From CAYVAP01 sp964343195 (GTDB lineage: Bacteria; Bacteroidota; Bacteroidia; J057), in NCBI GenBank assembly GCA_964343195.1, contig CAYFIR010000026.1, forward strand, positions 1-57,609: a stretch of DNA of 57,609 nucleotides, given 5' to 3'. The translations under genes were made by a program, and so were the position numbers. This document shows, piece by piece, positions 1 through 8,153 of this stretch (position 1 is the stretch's first letter; each line of letters opens with the position of its first letter). The notes under the pieces were generated by a model. It did not search any database and was not told the origin of the DNA. It saw only the letters and a list, made by a program, of their open reading frames with translations.

Positions 1-123
1 AGTCAAAAAATCCTGCGTTTGACCTCGAAACACCAAAACCCAAACAGCCTCTTAGCCGAAGGTAGCGGATTCGGTCACCCACGGATTCGGCGGCTCATCA
101 ATCTCGGCATTCCCACGCAATGA
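1..123 (+). CDS. C-terminal end of an unidentified protein (partial)
   Basis: Frame 1 is open from the window edge to a TGA at 121-123 and gives the last 40 residues of a protein, ending GHPRIRRLINLGIPTQ. The stop overlaps the start of the next gene as ATGA (120-123), the classic arrangement for translational coupling, so the two genes probably form one operon. The fragment contains no motif I recognise, so no function is proposed. The open frame and the overlap are what support it being coding. Confidence 0.6.
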   Translation, partial: SQKILRLTSKHQNPNSLLAEGSGFGHPRIRRLINLGIPTQ

Positions 124-1118
124 AAATCCTGATCATTCAAACGGCATTCCTGGGCGACGTGGTGCTGGCTACGCCCCTGATTGAAAAACTGAAGGCCCGA
201 TTTCAGGATTGCGAACTGGACCTGATGGTCAGAAAGGGCAATGAGGGAATCCTGAAGGACCACCCGAAACTGAGGAGAGTCCTGACATTCGACAAAAAAC
301 AGAAGTATAACGAGCTGTTTCGCCTGATCCGCGAACTGCGAAAGCAGCGCTATGACTACGTGATCAATGTCCAGCGGTTCTTTTCGTCAGGGTTGCTGAC
401 GGTGCTGTCAGGGGGGAAGGTGAAGATTGGCTTTGACAAAAACCCCCTGTCTTTTTTTTACAGCATTCGCAGGCCTCACCACATCTCCACCGAAAGCGCT
501 CTCCACGAAGTCGAGCGAAACATCTCGCTGCTGGAGGGGCTGACAGACCTGGAACCTTGTCGCCCGAAGTTGTACCCTTCGAGCCAGGAAGAACAGGCAG
601 TCCCGCGAAACTATGAGTACGTCTGCATCGCTCCCACTTCACGGTGGTTTACCAAGCAGTTTCCCCTTGAGAAATGGTGTGAGCTGATCAAAAAGCTTCC
701 AGCAACCTGTCGGGTTCACCTGATTGGCGGGCCGGATGATGTCGAAATTTGTGAGCAGATCCGAGCCGCGACTGACCCGGATCGGGTAGTGGTCTCGGCG
801 GGCAAACTCAGCCTGCTGGCATCAGTGGCCCTGATCAAACATGCCCAGGTCACCTTCACCAACGACTCCGCCCCTTTGCACTTCGCCTCAGCGGTCAATG
901 CCCCTGTCGTGGGGATATTCTGCTCTACTGTCCCGGAGTTTGGCTTTGGGCCCCTCTCAGAGCGGTCAGTCGTGGTCGAGACCAGCCATGACCTGGATTG
1001 CCGTCCCTGTGGACTGCATGGCAAAAAGGCCTGCCCTGAAGGCCACTTTAAGTGTGCAAGTATTGAAATTGAGGCGATTTTGGCGAAAGTAGATAGTCTG
1101 GCTCTTAGAGAAAACTGA
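120..1118 (+). CDS. Glycosyltransferase family 9 (LPS heptosyltransferase-like)
   Basis: The 332-residue protein opens with MKILIIQTAFLGDVVLATPL, the GT9 N-terminal signature. The C-terminal half has the nucleotide-sugar binding pattern: HLIGGPDD near 200, then TNDSAPLHFASAVNAPVVGI near 250, followed by the CRPCGLHGKKAC cysteine segment common in this family. Family knowledge points to transfer of heptose or a similar sugar from an ADP-sugar onto the lipopolysaccharide core at the inner membrane. Whether the sugar is really heptose cannot be read from the sequence. The ATG overlaps the upstream stop (ATGA), which fixes the start and implies coupling. The length is normal. Confidence 0.9.
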   Translation: MKILIIQTAFLGDVVLATPLIEKLKARFQDCELDLMVRKGNEGILKDHPKLRRVLTFDKKQKYNELFRLIRELRKQRYDYVINVQRFFSSGLLTVLSGGKVKIGFDKNPLSFFYSIRRPHHISTESALHEVERNISLLEGLTDLEPCRPKLYPSSQEEQAVPRNYEYVCIAPTSRWFTKQFPLEKWCELIKKLPATCRVHLIGGPDDVEICEQIRAATDPDRVVVSAGKLSLLASVALIKHAQVTFTNDSAPLHFASAVNAPVVGIFCSTVPEFGFGPLSERSVVVETSHDLDCRPCGLHGKKACPEGHFKCASIEIEAILAKVDSLALREN

Positions 1119-1137
1119 TATGGCTTCCCCAAGCGTA

Positions 1138-1992
1138 ATGAAGAGACTCAGATTCTGTATCTATGTGGCCTTTCTATTGTTAGGTTGCGGAAAAGACAGG
1201 CTGACAAATGAGCCTGCTTCTTTAGAAGGCCTGTCGACCGCTGATTCTATCCCCAATGCCCCAGAGCCTTCTATGGTTATTGAATCTGGGGGCGAAGCTT
1301 CCAGTGGTACTGAACTTGGATCCTTGAGCCAGTTTGATACGATTAACCAAATAGTGCTGAAGAAACTCTACGAAGTCAGAATTTATACGGGGGGTATAAG
1401 GGATTCTCTTTATGTCTTCAATGGCGTCTTGACTTATGGATTTCGGGAAGATTGGGAACGATTATTTCCTGCAACTGCAGCTGAGTTTTTGGATGCCAAA
1501 GCAGTTTATCCGTCGGTTCAGGTTGATTCTGTTAATCTTCCGGTGAAGCGATCTGGGAGGCTGAATATTTCTTCCGGGATTGTATTTGAGGATGATTCAA
1601 CGGAGGGAAACCTTCAAATTTATGATTCCTACGGGTTCGTTTTCGACCGAAAAATTCTTCTTGTCTCAAGAATGGGGCTGCATAAAAAGGACATTCTGGG
1701 AGTATCTCTTGACGCTGGAAAAATAGATACCCTGGTTGGAATACCGATTCAGTTTGGGAATAGGTTATTATCCTGTGATTTGGAACTCGCAACGGATTCC
1801 AAACATCAGATAGCAGTTTATCTTTTTGATGGGGAGAAGCTGAATTTGCTCAACAGTTTTTCTTTGGGTCAATATTTTGGCATTCGGCCTGAAGAAGCTT
1901 GGCTCCAAAACGATAGCGTTCTCATGGTCAGGGAGTTGGAGAGAGAACGGTATTGGAGGGTGCACTATCGATCATTGGGGATTGCGCACTAA
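1138..1992 (+). CDS. Putative lipoprotein of unknown function
   Basis: I chose the ATG at 1138 (284 residues) over 1120 because it gives a compact signal sequence, MKRLRFCIYVAFLLLGCGKD, with an LLGC lipobox. The protein is therefore predicted to be acylated and exported. The mature part starts with a low-complexity Ser/Glu-rich linker, followed by a region rich in beta strands with repeated LYVFNG, LQIYDSYGFVF and IAVYLFDGEKLNLL segments, which could be propeller-like. No catalytic motif is visible and I do not recognise a family. It lies 19 bases downstream of the glycosyltransferase on the same strand. AT content is higher than in its neighbours. Confidence 0.75.
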   Translation: MKRLRFCIYVAFLLLGCGKDRLTNEPASLEGLSTADSIPNAPEPSMVIESGGEASSGTELGSLSQFDTINQIVLKKLYEVRIYTGGIRDSLYVFNGVLTYGFREDWERLFPATAAEFLDAKAVYPSVQVDSVNLPVKRSGRLNISSGIVFEDDSTEGNLQIYDSYGFVFDRKILLVSRMGLHKKDILGVSLDAGKIDTLVGIPIQFGNRLLSCDLELATDSKHQIAVYLFDGEKLNLLNSFSLGQYFGIRPEEAWLQNDSVLMVRELERERYWRVHYRSLGIAH

Positions 1993-2023
1993 AATGGGGA
2001 GATTCGAATTGATCCAACTCTGA

Positions 2024-2665
2024 TCAATAATACTGAAAACCCGGATCGTCCTCGTAGGCGGTGCCAATGGCGCAAAGGTGATCCAGGGTATCGGCAAAAA
2101 GGTCAAACAGGTCGTGTAGCTGTTGCAGGTCGCTGATCAGGCCTGAAGTCTGGTAGTACAACTCGTTCACGTCATCGGGGAATTTGGGCTTTTGAAAGAG
2201 AGGAGCTTCCCTTTTGAGCTCAAGCAGGATCTGCGGCTGATAGCTGATGAGCTGCCTGATGTGTGGATTGGCGAACATCATCTCCAGCTTCCGTTGGTCG
2301 CTGCCCTGAATGACAAAGTCCCGATCAAATTCCGGGTAGCCGACTACCATGTCCTTCAAGCCAAGGGCTTTGCCGATGCGGTGCCCTACATGTTCACGGA
2401 AGATTTTGAAGGTAAAGTCGTCCCGGTTGACATAGGGTGCCCGAATCCGGGTAAAGGTCATCTTGTCCACCATGAAAAAATCCAGGGTGATCATCCAGTC
2501 ACCATGGTAGGCTTCGACCCGGTCGGGCTTGAACATCCTGCCCCGCACAAAATAGCCATCGAGCTGATGGGCGAGTTGTTGCCAGATTTCGCGTCGGTGT
2601 CTTCCAAACAGGTCGATTTTTGCCATAAGGGGCGAGTTGGATGTGATGGGCTTCAACTTAGCCAT
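2024..2665 (-). CDS. Conserved hypothetical protein
   Basis: This 213-residue soluble protein has no signal peptide or membrane segment. A second ATG at codon 14 (MAKIDLFGRHRREIW) is an equally plausible start. The middle section (WMITLDFFMVDKMTFTRIRA, then FTFKIFREHVGHRIGKALG and YPEFDRDFVIQGSDQRK) resembles a family of proteins of unknown function seen in Bacteroidota and some archaea, in which a membrane-derived or cytosolic beta domain is followed by this PEFD-FVIKG core. That similarity is from memory and not certain. It is convergent with the lipoprotein gene and divergent from the SH3-domain gene. No function can be assigned. Confidence 0.75.
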   Translation of the reverse strand: MAKLKPITSNSPLMAKIDLFGRHRREIWQQLAHQLDGYFVRGRMFKPDRVEAYHGDWMITLDFFMVDKMTFTRIRAPYVNRDDFTFKIFREHVGHRIGKALGLKDMVVGYPEFDRDFVIQGSDQRKLEMMFANPHIRQLISYQPQILLELKREAPLFQKPKFPDDVNELYYQTSGLISDLQQLHDLFDLFADTLDHLCAIGTAYEDDPGFQYY

Positions 2666-2834
2666 TATTGGAAAAAATCACGCTATACTTTCCATGCGAA
2701 TAGCATGGTCGAAAGAGCTAAAGGCAACCAGTATCAGCGGAAATGAGCCCCCGGCAGGCGGATAATAACTTCACCCGAAAAACCAGCAACCTCCATCAGA
2801 TTTGTGAGTATTGAAGAGGAAAGCCTCATCACTC

Positions 2835-4031
2835 ATGAGAAAATCTCTACTTTTCTTTTCCCTGCTGCTGCCCTTTGTTCCCCTAATAGCCCAGCACCCC
2901 TGCTACATCGGTGCTCCCAGCGGCCTCAACATCCGCAGTGGCCCCAGCCTCGACAGCGAAGTCGTAGCCAGACTCCCCTACGGACGCTGGGTTCAGGTGC
3001 TCGACACGACGGAGTACGAGCTGACGCTGCGTGACGAAGGCAGGCTGATCACGGGCCACTGGCTCAAGGTCAGCTTTCCGCCCTACCTGGAGGCCGATCG
3101 CAGCGAAGACATTGAAGGCTATGCCTTCGGCCCCTTTTTGACGCAGGAGATAGAGCGGATTCCCCCGCATACCCTGTTGTACGCCTGGGAAGTCTGGCGT
3201 TTGCGCCCCCTCGGCGATCAGACCGCCGAATACCGCTACGAGATCAACTGGACGCCTCCCTATTCTTCCCATCGTCAGGCTCGTACCCGCCTGCTTCCGG
3301 CATACTTTGATCCCCTGCTGACTGCGCCCACTCTGGTAACGACGCCCTACCGAGATCGGCAGGAGCAGGAAATTTCGCCTGAAGCCCTGTACGATACCAT
3401 TCAGTCTTACCTACAGTTCGAGCTGATCTCCGATGCCCGCGCCGCCCAACTGCGCAGCCGCAGCATCCGCAATCCCTACGCCATCGACCCGACGCCTCGA
3501 CAGAGGGACCTGAAGCCCGATAGCTGGCAAGGCGATTTTCTGCTGCCGATTGCCAGCGGTGAGGACTCCATCCGCATCACGGACTACGATGGCGAAGGCT
3601 ACATCAACAAGCGCTTCGTTGGCACCCTGCACAAGTTGGGACAGTACGTGGTCAATGAGTCCTACGAAGAACCAAGCCATGTCTTCTACGACGAAGAGAC
3701 CGGGGAGCGAAAGCAATTTAGCATGGGTTATCCCCTCATCTCCCCGGACGGAAAATGCGTCCTCGACCTCTATCCGGCCTTCATGGAATATGGATGCATC
3801 CTGCACCTTCGCAGCCTGGATGCAGCCCTTGAACCCTTAGAAACTTTACGCATACACTTTCGCACCTGGGTGCCACGGGTGGTACCCGGCTCCTTCTTCT
3901 GGCTGTCTGACCGGGAACTCTGCGTACAGGTCGCTCCCGCTTCGCAGACCGAGACGTCTCGCAGCATGCGCGACATCCTGGGGCCGTTGCCACCAGAGGA
4001 CCATCAGTGGATGTATGTGAGGATTAAGTAG
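2835..4031 (+). CDS. Exported SH3-domain protein
   Basis: The 398-residue protein starts with the signal peptide MRKSLLFFSLLLPFVPLIAQ, which decides for the ATG at 2835 over an upstream TTG at 2811. Immediately after the signal peptide comes a bacterial SH3 domain (about residues 24-100) with the typical LNIRSGPSLDSEVVARLPYG start and GHWLKVSF end. Such domains usually bind peptidoglycan or act as protein-binding modules in the envelope. The remaining 300 residues form an unrecognised region that includes FDPLLTAPTLVTTPYRDR and a probable beta-rich C-terminal domain. It stands alone between convergent and divergent neighbours, so context does not refine the role. Confidence 0.85.
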   Translation: MRKSLLFFSLLLPFVPLIAQHPCYIGAPSGLNIRSGPSLDSEVVARLPYGRWVQVLDTTEYELTLRDEGRLITGHWLKVSFPPYLEADRSEDIEGYAFGPFLTQEIERIPPHTLLYAWEVWRLRPLGDQTAEYRYEINWTPPYSSHRQARTRLLPAYFDPLLTAPTLVTTPYRDRQEQEISPEALYDTIQSYLQFELISDARAAQLRSRSIRNPYAIDPTPRQRDLKPDSWQGDFLLPIASGEDSIRITDYDGEGYINKRFVGTLHKLGQYVVNESYEEPSHVFYDEETGERKQFSMGYPLISPDGKCVLDLYPAFMEYGCILHLRSLDAALEPLETLRIHFRTWVPRVVPGSFFWLSDRELCVQVAPASQTETSRSMRDILGPLPPEDHQWMYVRIK

Positions 4032-4087
4032 GGGCGTAGTTCGGAGTTCGTCAAGCGTTCTGGTATTTCAGCCTGGAGGTTTCGCCC

Positions 4088-4130
4088 TTATACCCCTCCC
4101 TCTATACCTTCATTTCCTCCATACCTTCCC
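4088..4130. repeat. Partial copy of the GGTATGAAGG element
   Basis: The region carries several CCTNTATACC/CCATACC blocks, the reverse complement of the inner arm of the MITE-like family at 10441, 32997 and 37067. Positions 4102-4130 are at the same time the last codons and stop of the mscS-like gene, which ends EGMEEMKV because it reads GGTATGGAGGAAATGAAGG. Confidence 0.65.
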
Positions 4131-5217
4131 CAACCCCCTCCTGGGGCTGCAGTTCCACACGGGTGCGAGGCAGGCTTTCGGGATATTCTTCGCGGATGAA
4201 TTTGATCATGGCCTCGCGGATGTCACAGCGCAGGTCAAAGGCCTGAGGCGCATTTCGGGCACCCATCAGCAGGCGGGTTTCTACGACGTCGGCCTTGCAG
4301 TCGGTGACCTGCACGGCTTTTATTTTTTGGTCCCACAGGGGATGCTTTTCCAGCAGTTCGGCGAGCTTGGGGCGAAAGGCTTCTACTGGCATCTGGTAGT
4401 CGGTGTAGATATAGACCACGCCGATCAGGTCGGCTGAGGTACGGGTCCAGTTCTGAAAGGGCTTTTCGATGAAATAATTGAGCGGCAGGACCAGGCGGCG
4501 CTTGTCCCAGATGCGGACCACCACGTAGGTCAGGGTGATCTCTTCGACCTGTCCCCATTCGCCTTCCACAATTATGGCATCATCCAACCGCATGGGCTGG
4601 GTAAAGGCTATCTGGAAACCCGCCAGGAGATTGGCCAGGGACTTCTGCGCTGCAAAACCGATGATGATACCGGCGACCCCCGCCGAGGTGAGCAGCCCCG
4701 TCCCCAGGGCGCGGACGCTCTCAAATTGCATCAGGACGATGGCGGCAGTGAGCACAAAGACCACTACGGTCACCAGCCGCTTGATGAACTGAAGCTGGGT
4801 AATAATTTTTCGGCTGTGGAGGTTGTCCTCCTGGTTCAGGTCATACTGCCTTCGCACGAGGGCACCGATGACATCTGTGCTCTGGATAAGTGTCCAGGCG
4901 ATGACCACATAAAACAGGATTTTGAGGGTCAAAACGAGCCACCCCAGATTTTCCTGCTCGCTGGCCAGCCCGCTGGCGACAATCAGCGCCAGTGTGACGG
5001 GAAGCAACCAGGAAAGGGGCCTTTGAAGGTGCCTTTGTATAGCAGGTGCCCACTCAGATTTGCCTTTTTTGACCGAAAATCCAATGATGAGTCGGATCAG
5101 GCGGCTGAGCAGAAACCCGGTTACAAAAGCAGCCGCCAGTAGGATAATACCTGGCCAGGGTTTGCCTATGTCCAGCCAGTCGGCTAGCTGTTGGGTAATG
5201 GAAGTCAGAAATATCAT
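4102..5217 (-). CDS. MscS-type mechanosensitive ion channel
   Basis: This 371-residue integral membrane protein has four predicted N-terminal membrane helices (about 20-45, 55-80, 95-115 and 135-160). They are followed by the pore-lining helix region LGTGLLTSAGVAGIIIGFAA and the MscS beta domain, with QKSLANLLAGFQIAFTQPMR, DDAIIVEGEWGQVEEITL and TYVVVRIWDKRRLVLPLNYF. Together these are diagnostic of the small-conductance channel family, which releases solutes during hypo-osmotic shock. The cytoplasmic C-terminal domain follows. The extreme C-terminus is oddly encoded: the last eight codons and the stop consist of a dispersed intergenic repeat. The gene is divergent from the MOSC gene, sharing a 160-base promoter region. 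Confidence 0.93.
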   Translation of the reverse strand: MIFLTSITQQLADWLDIGKPWPGIILLAAAFVTGFLLSRLIRLIIGFSVKKGKSEWAPAIQRHLQRPLSWLLPVTLALIVASGLASEQENLGWLVLTLKILFYVVIAWTLIQSTDVIGALVRRQYDLNQEDNLHSRKIITQLQFIKRLVTVVVFVLTAAIVLMQFESVRALGTGLLTSAGVAGIIIGFAAQKSLANLLAGFQIAFTQPMRLDDAIIVEGEWGQVEEITLTYVVVRIWDKRRLVLPLNYFIEKPFQNWTRTSADLIGVVYIYTDYQMPVEAFRPKLAELLEKHPLWDQKIKAVQVTDCKADVVETRLLMGARNAPQAFDLRCDIREAMIKFIREEYPESLPRTRVELQPQEGVGEGMEEMKV

Positions 5218-5376
5218 TCAGGTAAAGTGGTGTGTGGTTGAAGATTGGTCGTTGTACTAATTTCAAATCCGTTTCCAGGGCAAATGTTATCGGCTTTTTG
5301 GCTCGGGAGAATGTGCTGCTTGGAAAACCCTGCCGTCCAGTGTAGTTTTTGGCACCGATTCAACTCACTTTCACCC

Positions 5377-6168
5377 ATGCACCTCACCGCCCTCTACCAA
5401 TATCCCATCAAGTCCCTCGGGGGCATCGCCCTGCAACGTGCCCGGGTCAGCCCCTTCGGTCTGGAACATGACCGCCGCTGGATGCTGGTCCAGCCCGACG
5501 GGACTTTTATCACCGCCCGGAAGTTCCCTCAGATGCTGTTGCTTCAGCCCGAATGGCGAGGGGATCAGCTGTATGTTTTTCATTCGCAGAAAGACATCCC
5601 ACCGCTGGAGATTCCCATGGAGCCAGGCGGACCAGATATGTCGGTTGTCATCTGGGATGACACTGTCAGAGCGGTAAGAGTGGGGGCAGAAGCAGACGCC
5701 TGGTTTAGCGAGCAGTTGGGGATGGACTGTCACCTGGTGTACCTGCCCGATGATTCTTTCCGTCCCGTGGACCCCAGGTATGCTCGGGAAACTGAAGGAG
5801 TTAGCTTCGCAGATGGCTATCCCTATCTGATAATTGGCGAATCTTCTTTAGCCGACCTTAATTCCCGATTACCTGAGCCTGTCGGCATGGACCGCTTTCG
5901 TCCCAATATGGTCTTCTCCGGTGCGGAAGCCTTCGCAGAAGACGGATGGAAGAAAATCAACATCGGCCCGATCACCTTTCATGCGGTCAAGCCCTGCGCC
6001 AGATGTGTGCTCACGACCATCGACCCCGAGACGGGAAAAGGAGGCAAGGAGCCACTGGCGACCCTGAGCAGCTACCGCAGCCAGGATCACAAGGTGCTAT
6101 TTGGCATGAACCTGCTCCACGAAGGGGAAGGAGCGATCAAGGTCGGCGATGAAATTGTGGTGAGGTAG
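5377..6168 (+). CDS. MOSC domain-containing protein
   Basis: I placed the start at the ATG at 5377 (263 residues), since MHLTALYQYPIKSLGGIAL is the conserved N-terminus of the MOSC N-terminal beta-barrel family. The upstream in-frame extension lacks coding character. The C-terminal MOSC domain has the conserved segment VKPCARCVLTTIDPETGKGG, with the cysteine thought to carry the sulfur or bind the molybdenum cofactor, and ends FGMNLLHEGEGAIKVGDEI. Relatives are YcbX and the human mARC proteins, which reduce N-hydroxylated compounds with a molybdopterin cofactor. YcbX itself has an extra ferredoxin domain that is absent here, so the electron donor must be separate. Confidence 0.92.
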   Translation: MHLTALYQYPIKSLGGIALQRARVSPFGLEHDRRWMLVQPDGTFITARKFPQMLLLQPEWRGDQLYVFHSQKDIPPLEIPMEPGGPDMSVVIWDDTVRAVRVGAEADAWFSEQLGMDCHLVYLPDDSFRPVDPRYARETEGVSFADGYPYLIIGESSLADLNSRLPEPVGMDRFRPNMVFSGAEAFAEDGWKKINIGPITFHAVKPCARCVLTTIDPETGKGGKEPLATLSSYRSQDHKVLFGMNLLHEGEGAIKVGDEIVVR

Positions 6169-6195
6169 GAGGGGTGTTTGGGAAGTGTTATATGC

Positions 6196-6387
6196 TTATG
6201 ACCGGTGACCGGAATGAATACTCCATTGCCGTTGATAGGCCAATGAATAGATTTCGCCAACTGATACTATTGAGAGAAGTACCTGATTTTGTGAAGCAAA
6301 AAACGAGTGTTTTTGATTCAGTTGGTGGTATAAGGAAGATTTGCGAAGCCTATGAATAATTATGTTGGTATCCCAAAGAAAGACCAC
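6196..6387 (-). pseudogene. Truncated PIN-domain (VapC-like) toxin
   Basis: The frame starts with GTG at 6387, two bases past the antitoxin stop, and gives FLWDTNIIIHRLRKS, the first strand and catalytic Asp of a PIN-domain ribonuclease. It continues with VLLSIVSVGEIYSLAYQRQW, which includes the second acidic residue of the family. It then breaks into unrelated sequence and stops after 63 residues, whereas intact VapC-type toxins have about 125-140. The second half with the remaining acidic residues is missing, and it does not appear in another frame downstream. I read it as an inactivated toxin left beside its antitoxin. Confidence 0.7.
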
Positions 6388-6389
6388 AG

Positions 6390-6653
6390 TCAGGAGGTTA
6401 GAAGCTCACAAAGTGTTTCGGCATCCGCTTCATCAGCCCAGATATCTTCAATCTCCTCCAGTTCATTTTCTTTCACTGCATATGACTCTGTCTCAAGAGG
6501 GCTGCTGTAATCAGGGAGATCCATAACTGCGGAATAGCCTAAGTGGGCATCGCGGGTACCGCGTTCCTTTAAAAAGGATACAAACAATGCGACCTCCCGC
6601 TGAAGGTTGGGAGGGAAGGATTCGATGAGATGTATGAGTTGAGTTAAGCTCAT
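6390..6653 (-). CDS. DUF2281-like antitoxin of a toxin-antitoxin pair
   Basis: The ATG at 6653 gives an 87-residue protein with the N-terminal helix pattern LIHLIESFPPNLQREVALFV followed by FLKERG. This is the pattern of the DUF2281 group of small proteins that precede PIN-domain toxins. The acidic C-terminus ENELEEIEDIWADEADAETL is typical of antitoxin tails that wrap the toxin. It ends two bases before the PIN remnant, consistent with an original operon in which the antitoxin comes first. The reading frame is intact although the toxin is broken. The family assignment rests on pattern and position, not on a profile search. Confidence 0.65.
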   Translation of the reverse strand: MSLTQLIHLIESFPPNLQREVALFVSFLKERGTRDAHLGYSAVMDLPDYSSPLETESYAVKENELEEIEDIWADEADAETLCELLTS

Positions 6654-7002
6654 GCCAAAAGATAAGAAAACTCTCCCAGAAAGTGAGATTATCAGGTACC
6701 CGGGGAGGCAACTCAAAATGTCGCTAAACCACAAATCCCAGATTCCGGTTCATCGGAAGATATCGAAGGCTTGTCCTGAGCCCGTGGAGTAACACAAAGT
6801 TCTGTCTTCTCCTTTGCGACCATCGCGATACTTCGGCTACGCTCAGCACAAGCCTTTGCGTCTTTGCGGTTGATCCCTATTTGCCAGCGGATGCGACAAA
6901 ATGAGATGCACCCAGTACCCGGTACCAGGCATACCGACAACTTTCGACAAGTAGCTATCCCGGGACTATTCACAGATGATAATTTTTCCCGAACTTCGCC
7001 TC
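6654..7002. repeat. Intergenic stretch with inverted CTTCGGCTACGCTCAG-type repeat
   Basis: No gene is visible in these 349 bases. An imperfect inverted repeat pairs AGGCTTGTCCTGAGC (6767-6781) with GCTCAGCACAAGCCT (6841-6855). The right arm is preceded by CTTCGGCTAC and followed by CTTTGCGTCTTTGCGG. Related inverted repeats occur at 10501-10585 and 48231-48335. Confidence 0.65.
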
Positions 7003-7680
7003 ATGGCTCAGATCACCCTGGTACCCACCCCCATTGGCAACCTCGAGGACATCACCCTGCGGGCCCTGCGCATCCTGCGCGAGGCCGATCTCATCGCAGC
7101 GGAGGATACCCGCACCTCCGGCAAACTCCTCAAGCATTACGAGGTCGATACCCCACAGATGGCGCTGCACATGCACAACGAACATCAGCGCATTCCCTCC
7201 CTGCTGGATCGCCTCCAAGGTGAGGACCTGCACCTCGCCGTCATCAGCGACGCGGGGACTCCGGGTATTTCTGATCCGGGATTTTTGCTGGTGCGTGAAG
7301 CCATTGCCCGCGACATCAAGGTGGAAACCCTGCCAGGACCTGTGGCTTTGATCCCGGCTTTGGTGAGCAGCGGCCTGCCCTGCGACCGATTTTCATTCGA
7401 AGGCTTTCTCCCCCACAAAAAAGGCCGCCATACCCGCCTGACCGAGTTGGCCGAAGAATCTCGAACCCTGGTCTTCTACGAATCGCCCCACCGCCTGACC
7501 AAAACCCTGACCCAAATGGCCGAATACTTCGGAGCCGACCGCCCAGCCTGCGTCTCCCGTGAACTCAGCAAGCTCCACGAAACCCACCACCGAGGCACCC
7601 TGGAAGAACTGGCCGCCCATTTTAACAGTCAGACCCCCAAGGGCGAGATCGTGCTAATTGTAGGGGGGAAAAATGGGTAG
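7003..7680 (+). CDS. rsmI: 16S rRNA (cytidine-1402-2'-O)-methyltransferase
   Basis: The start at 7003 gives MAQITLVPTPIGNLEDITL, the invariant RsmI N-terminus, and a 225-residue protein. Further signatures are AAEDTRTSGKLLKHY, VISDAGTPGISDPGFLLVR, the PGP loop with SSGLPCDRFSFEGFLP and VFYESPHRL. Together they define the tetrapyrrole-methylase fold enzyme that uses S-adenosylmethionine to 2'-O-methylate C1402 in the ribosomal P site. It is slightly shorter than the roughly 280 residues of E. coli RsmI because the small C-terminal extension is absent, which is common in Bacteroidota. An in-frame ATG at 6976 would add nine unconserved residues. Confidence 0.96.
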   Translation: MAQITLVPTPIGNLEDITLRALRILREADLIAAEDTRTSGKLLKHYEVDTPQMALHMHNEHQRIPSLLDRLQGEDLHLAVISDAGTPGISDPGFLLVREAIARDIKVETLPGPVALIPALVSSGLPCDRFSFEGFLPHKKGRHTRLTELAEESRTLVFYESPHRLTKTLTQMAEYFGADRPACVSRELSKLHETHHRGTLEELAAHFNSQTPKGEIVLIVGGKNG

Positions 7681-7695
7681 GTAAGGGTGTGTATG

Positions 7696-7750
7696 AAGGA
7701 GCTGGACAAAAGATAAAAAGGTATGAAGGGTATGGGGAAATGAAGGAAAA
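7696..7750. repeat. One arm of the MITE-like TAAGTAG/GGTATGAAGG element
   Basis: GGAGCTGGACAAAAG followed by AAAAAGGTATGAAGGG and TATGGGGAAATGAAGG matches the left arm of the element at 32997-33051 almost base for base. The opposite arm is not found. Instead the sequence runs into a decayed coding region, so this may be a broken copy. Confidence 0.6.
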
Positions 7751-7760
7751 GGTAGCAACC

Positions 7761-8077
7761 TCAGTCTTTACCTACCTCGATAACCTGGAGGCCCAGTTCA
7801 ACCGCTTCCGTAGGATGACCGAGCGCCAACTGACCACGGCAGAGATTGGGAGCGTATCCGCGAGAAGACCGACTTTCCCAAGAAACTTGTCGATCAGGCC
7901 CCGGTCAAACTCTATCAGGAAGCCCGGATGCTTCAGAGTGAACCGAATGCCTGACTCGCCTACAACGGCTTCAACAACGTCCTCTATCACGCCAAGACCG
8001 CTATGCGCCCTGAGCAACGCGAACGCATCGACCGACAGGTCTTGACCAGCGTCGAAGCGCAGTTTTCGCTGAATTAG
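7761..8077 (+). pseudogene. DUF932-like C-terminal remnant, frameshifted
   Basis: One frame reads VFTYLDNLEAQFNRFRRMTE and then RQLTTAEI up to about 7848. The sense then jumps to another frame from 7850, reading ERIREKTDFPKKLVDQAP. That frame is cut by a TGA at 7952 and resumes LAYNGFNNVLYHAKTAMRPE and RERIDRQVLTSVEAQFSLN before a TAG at 8075. The combination looks like the C-terminal third of a DUF932 phage/plasmid-type protein. It carries at least one frameshift and one nonsense change and has no N-terminal part. The family name is from pattern memory. Decay of a formerly coding sequence is directly visible. Confidence 0.65.
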
Positions 8078-8153
8078 GTGGCTTTCAAATATGTCTTTTA
8101 ATATATAAATGCCTTTTTGTGTCAAAAAGCGTGCATATTCGTTGGATTGCTGA

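Noticed and set aside
7689..8045. A continuous 118-codon frame over the DUF932-like remnant
   Set aside because: Only the first part makes sense as protein. The sense moves to another frame near 7850, so it is a frameshifted pseudogene rather than a gene.
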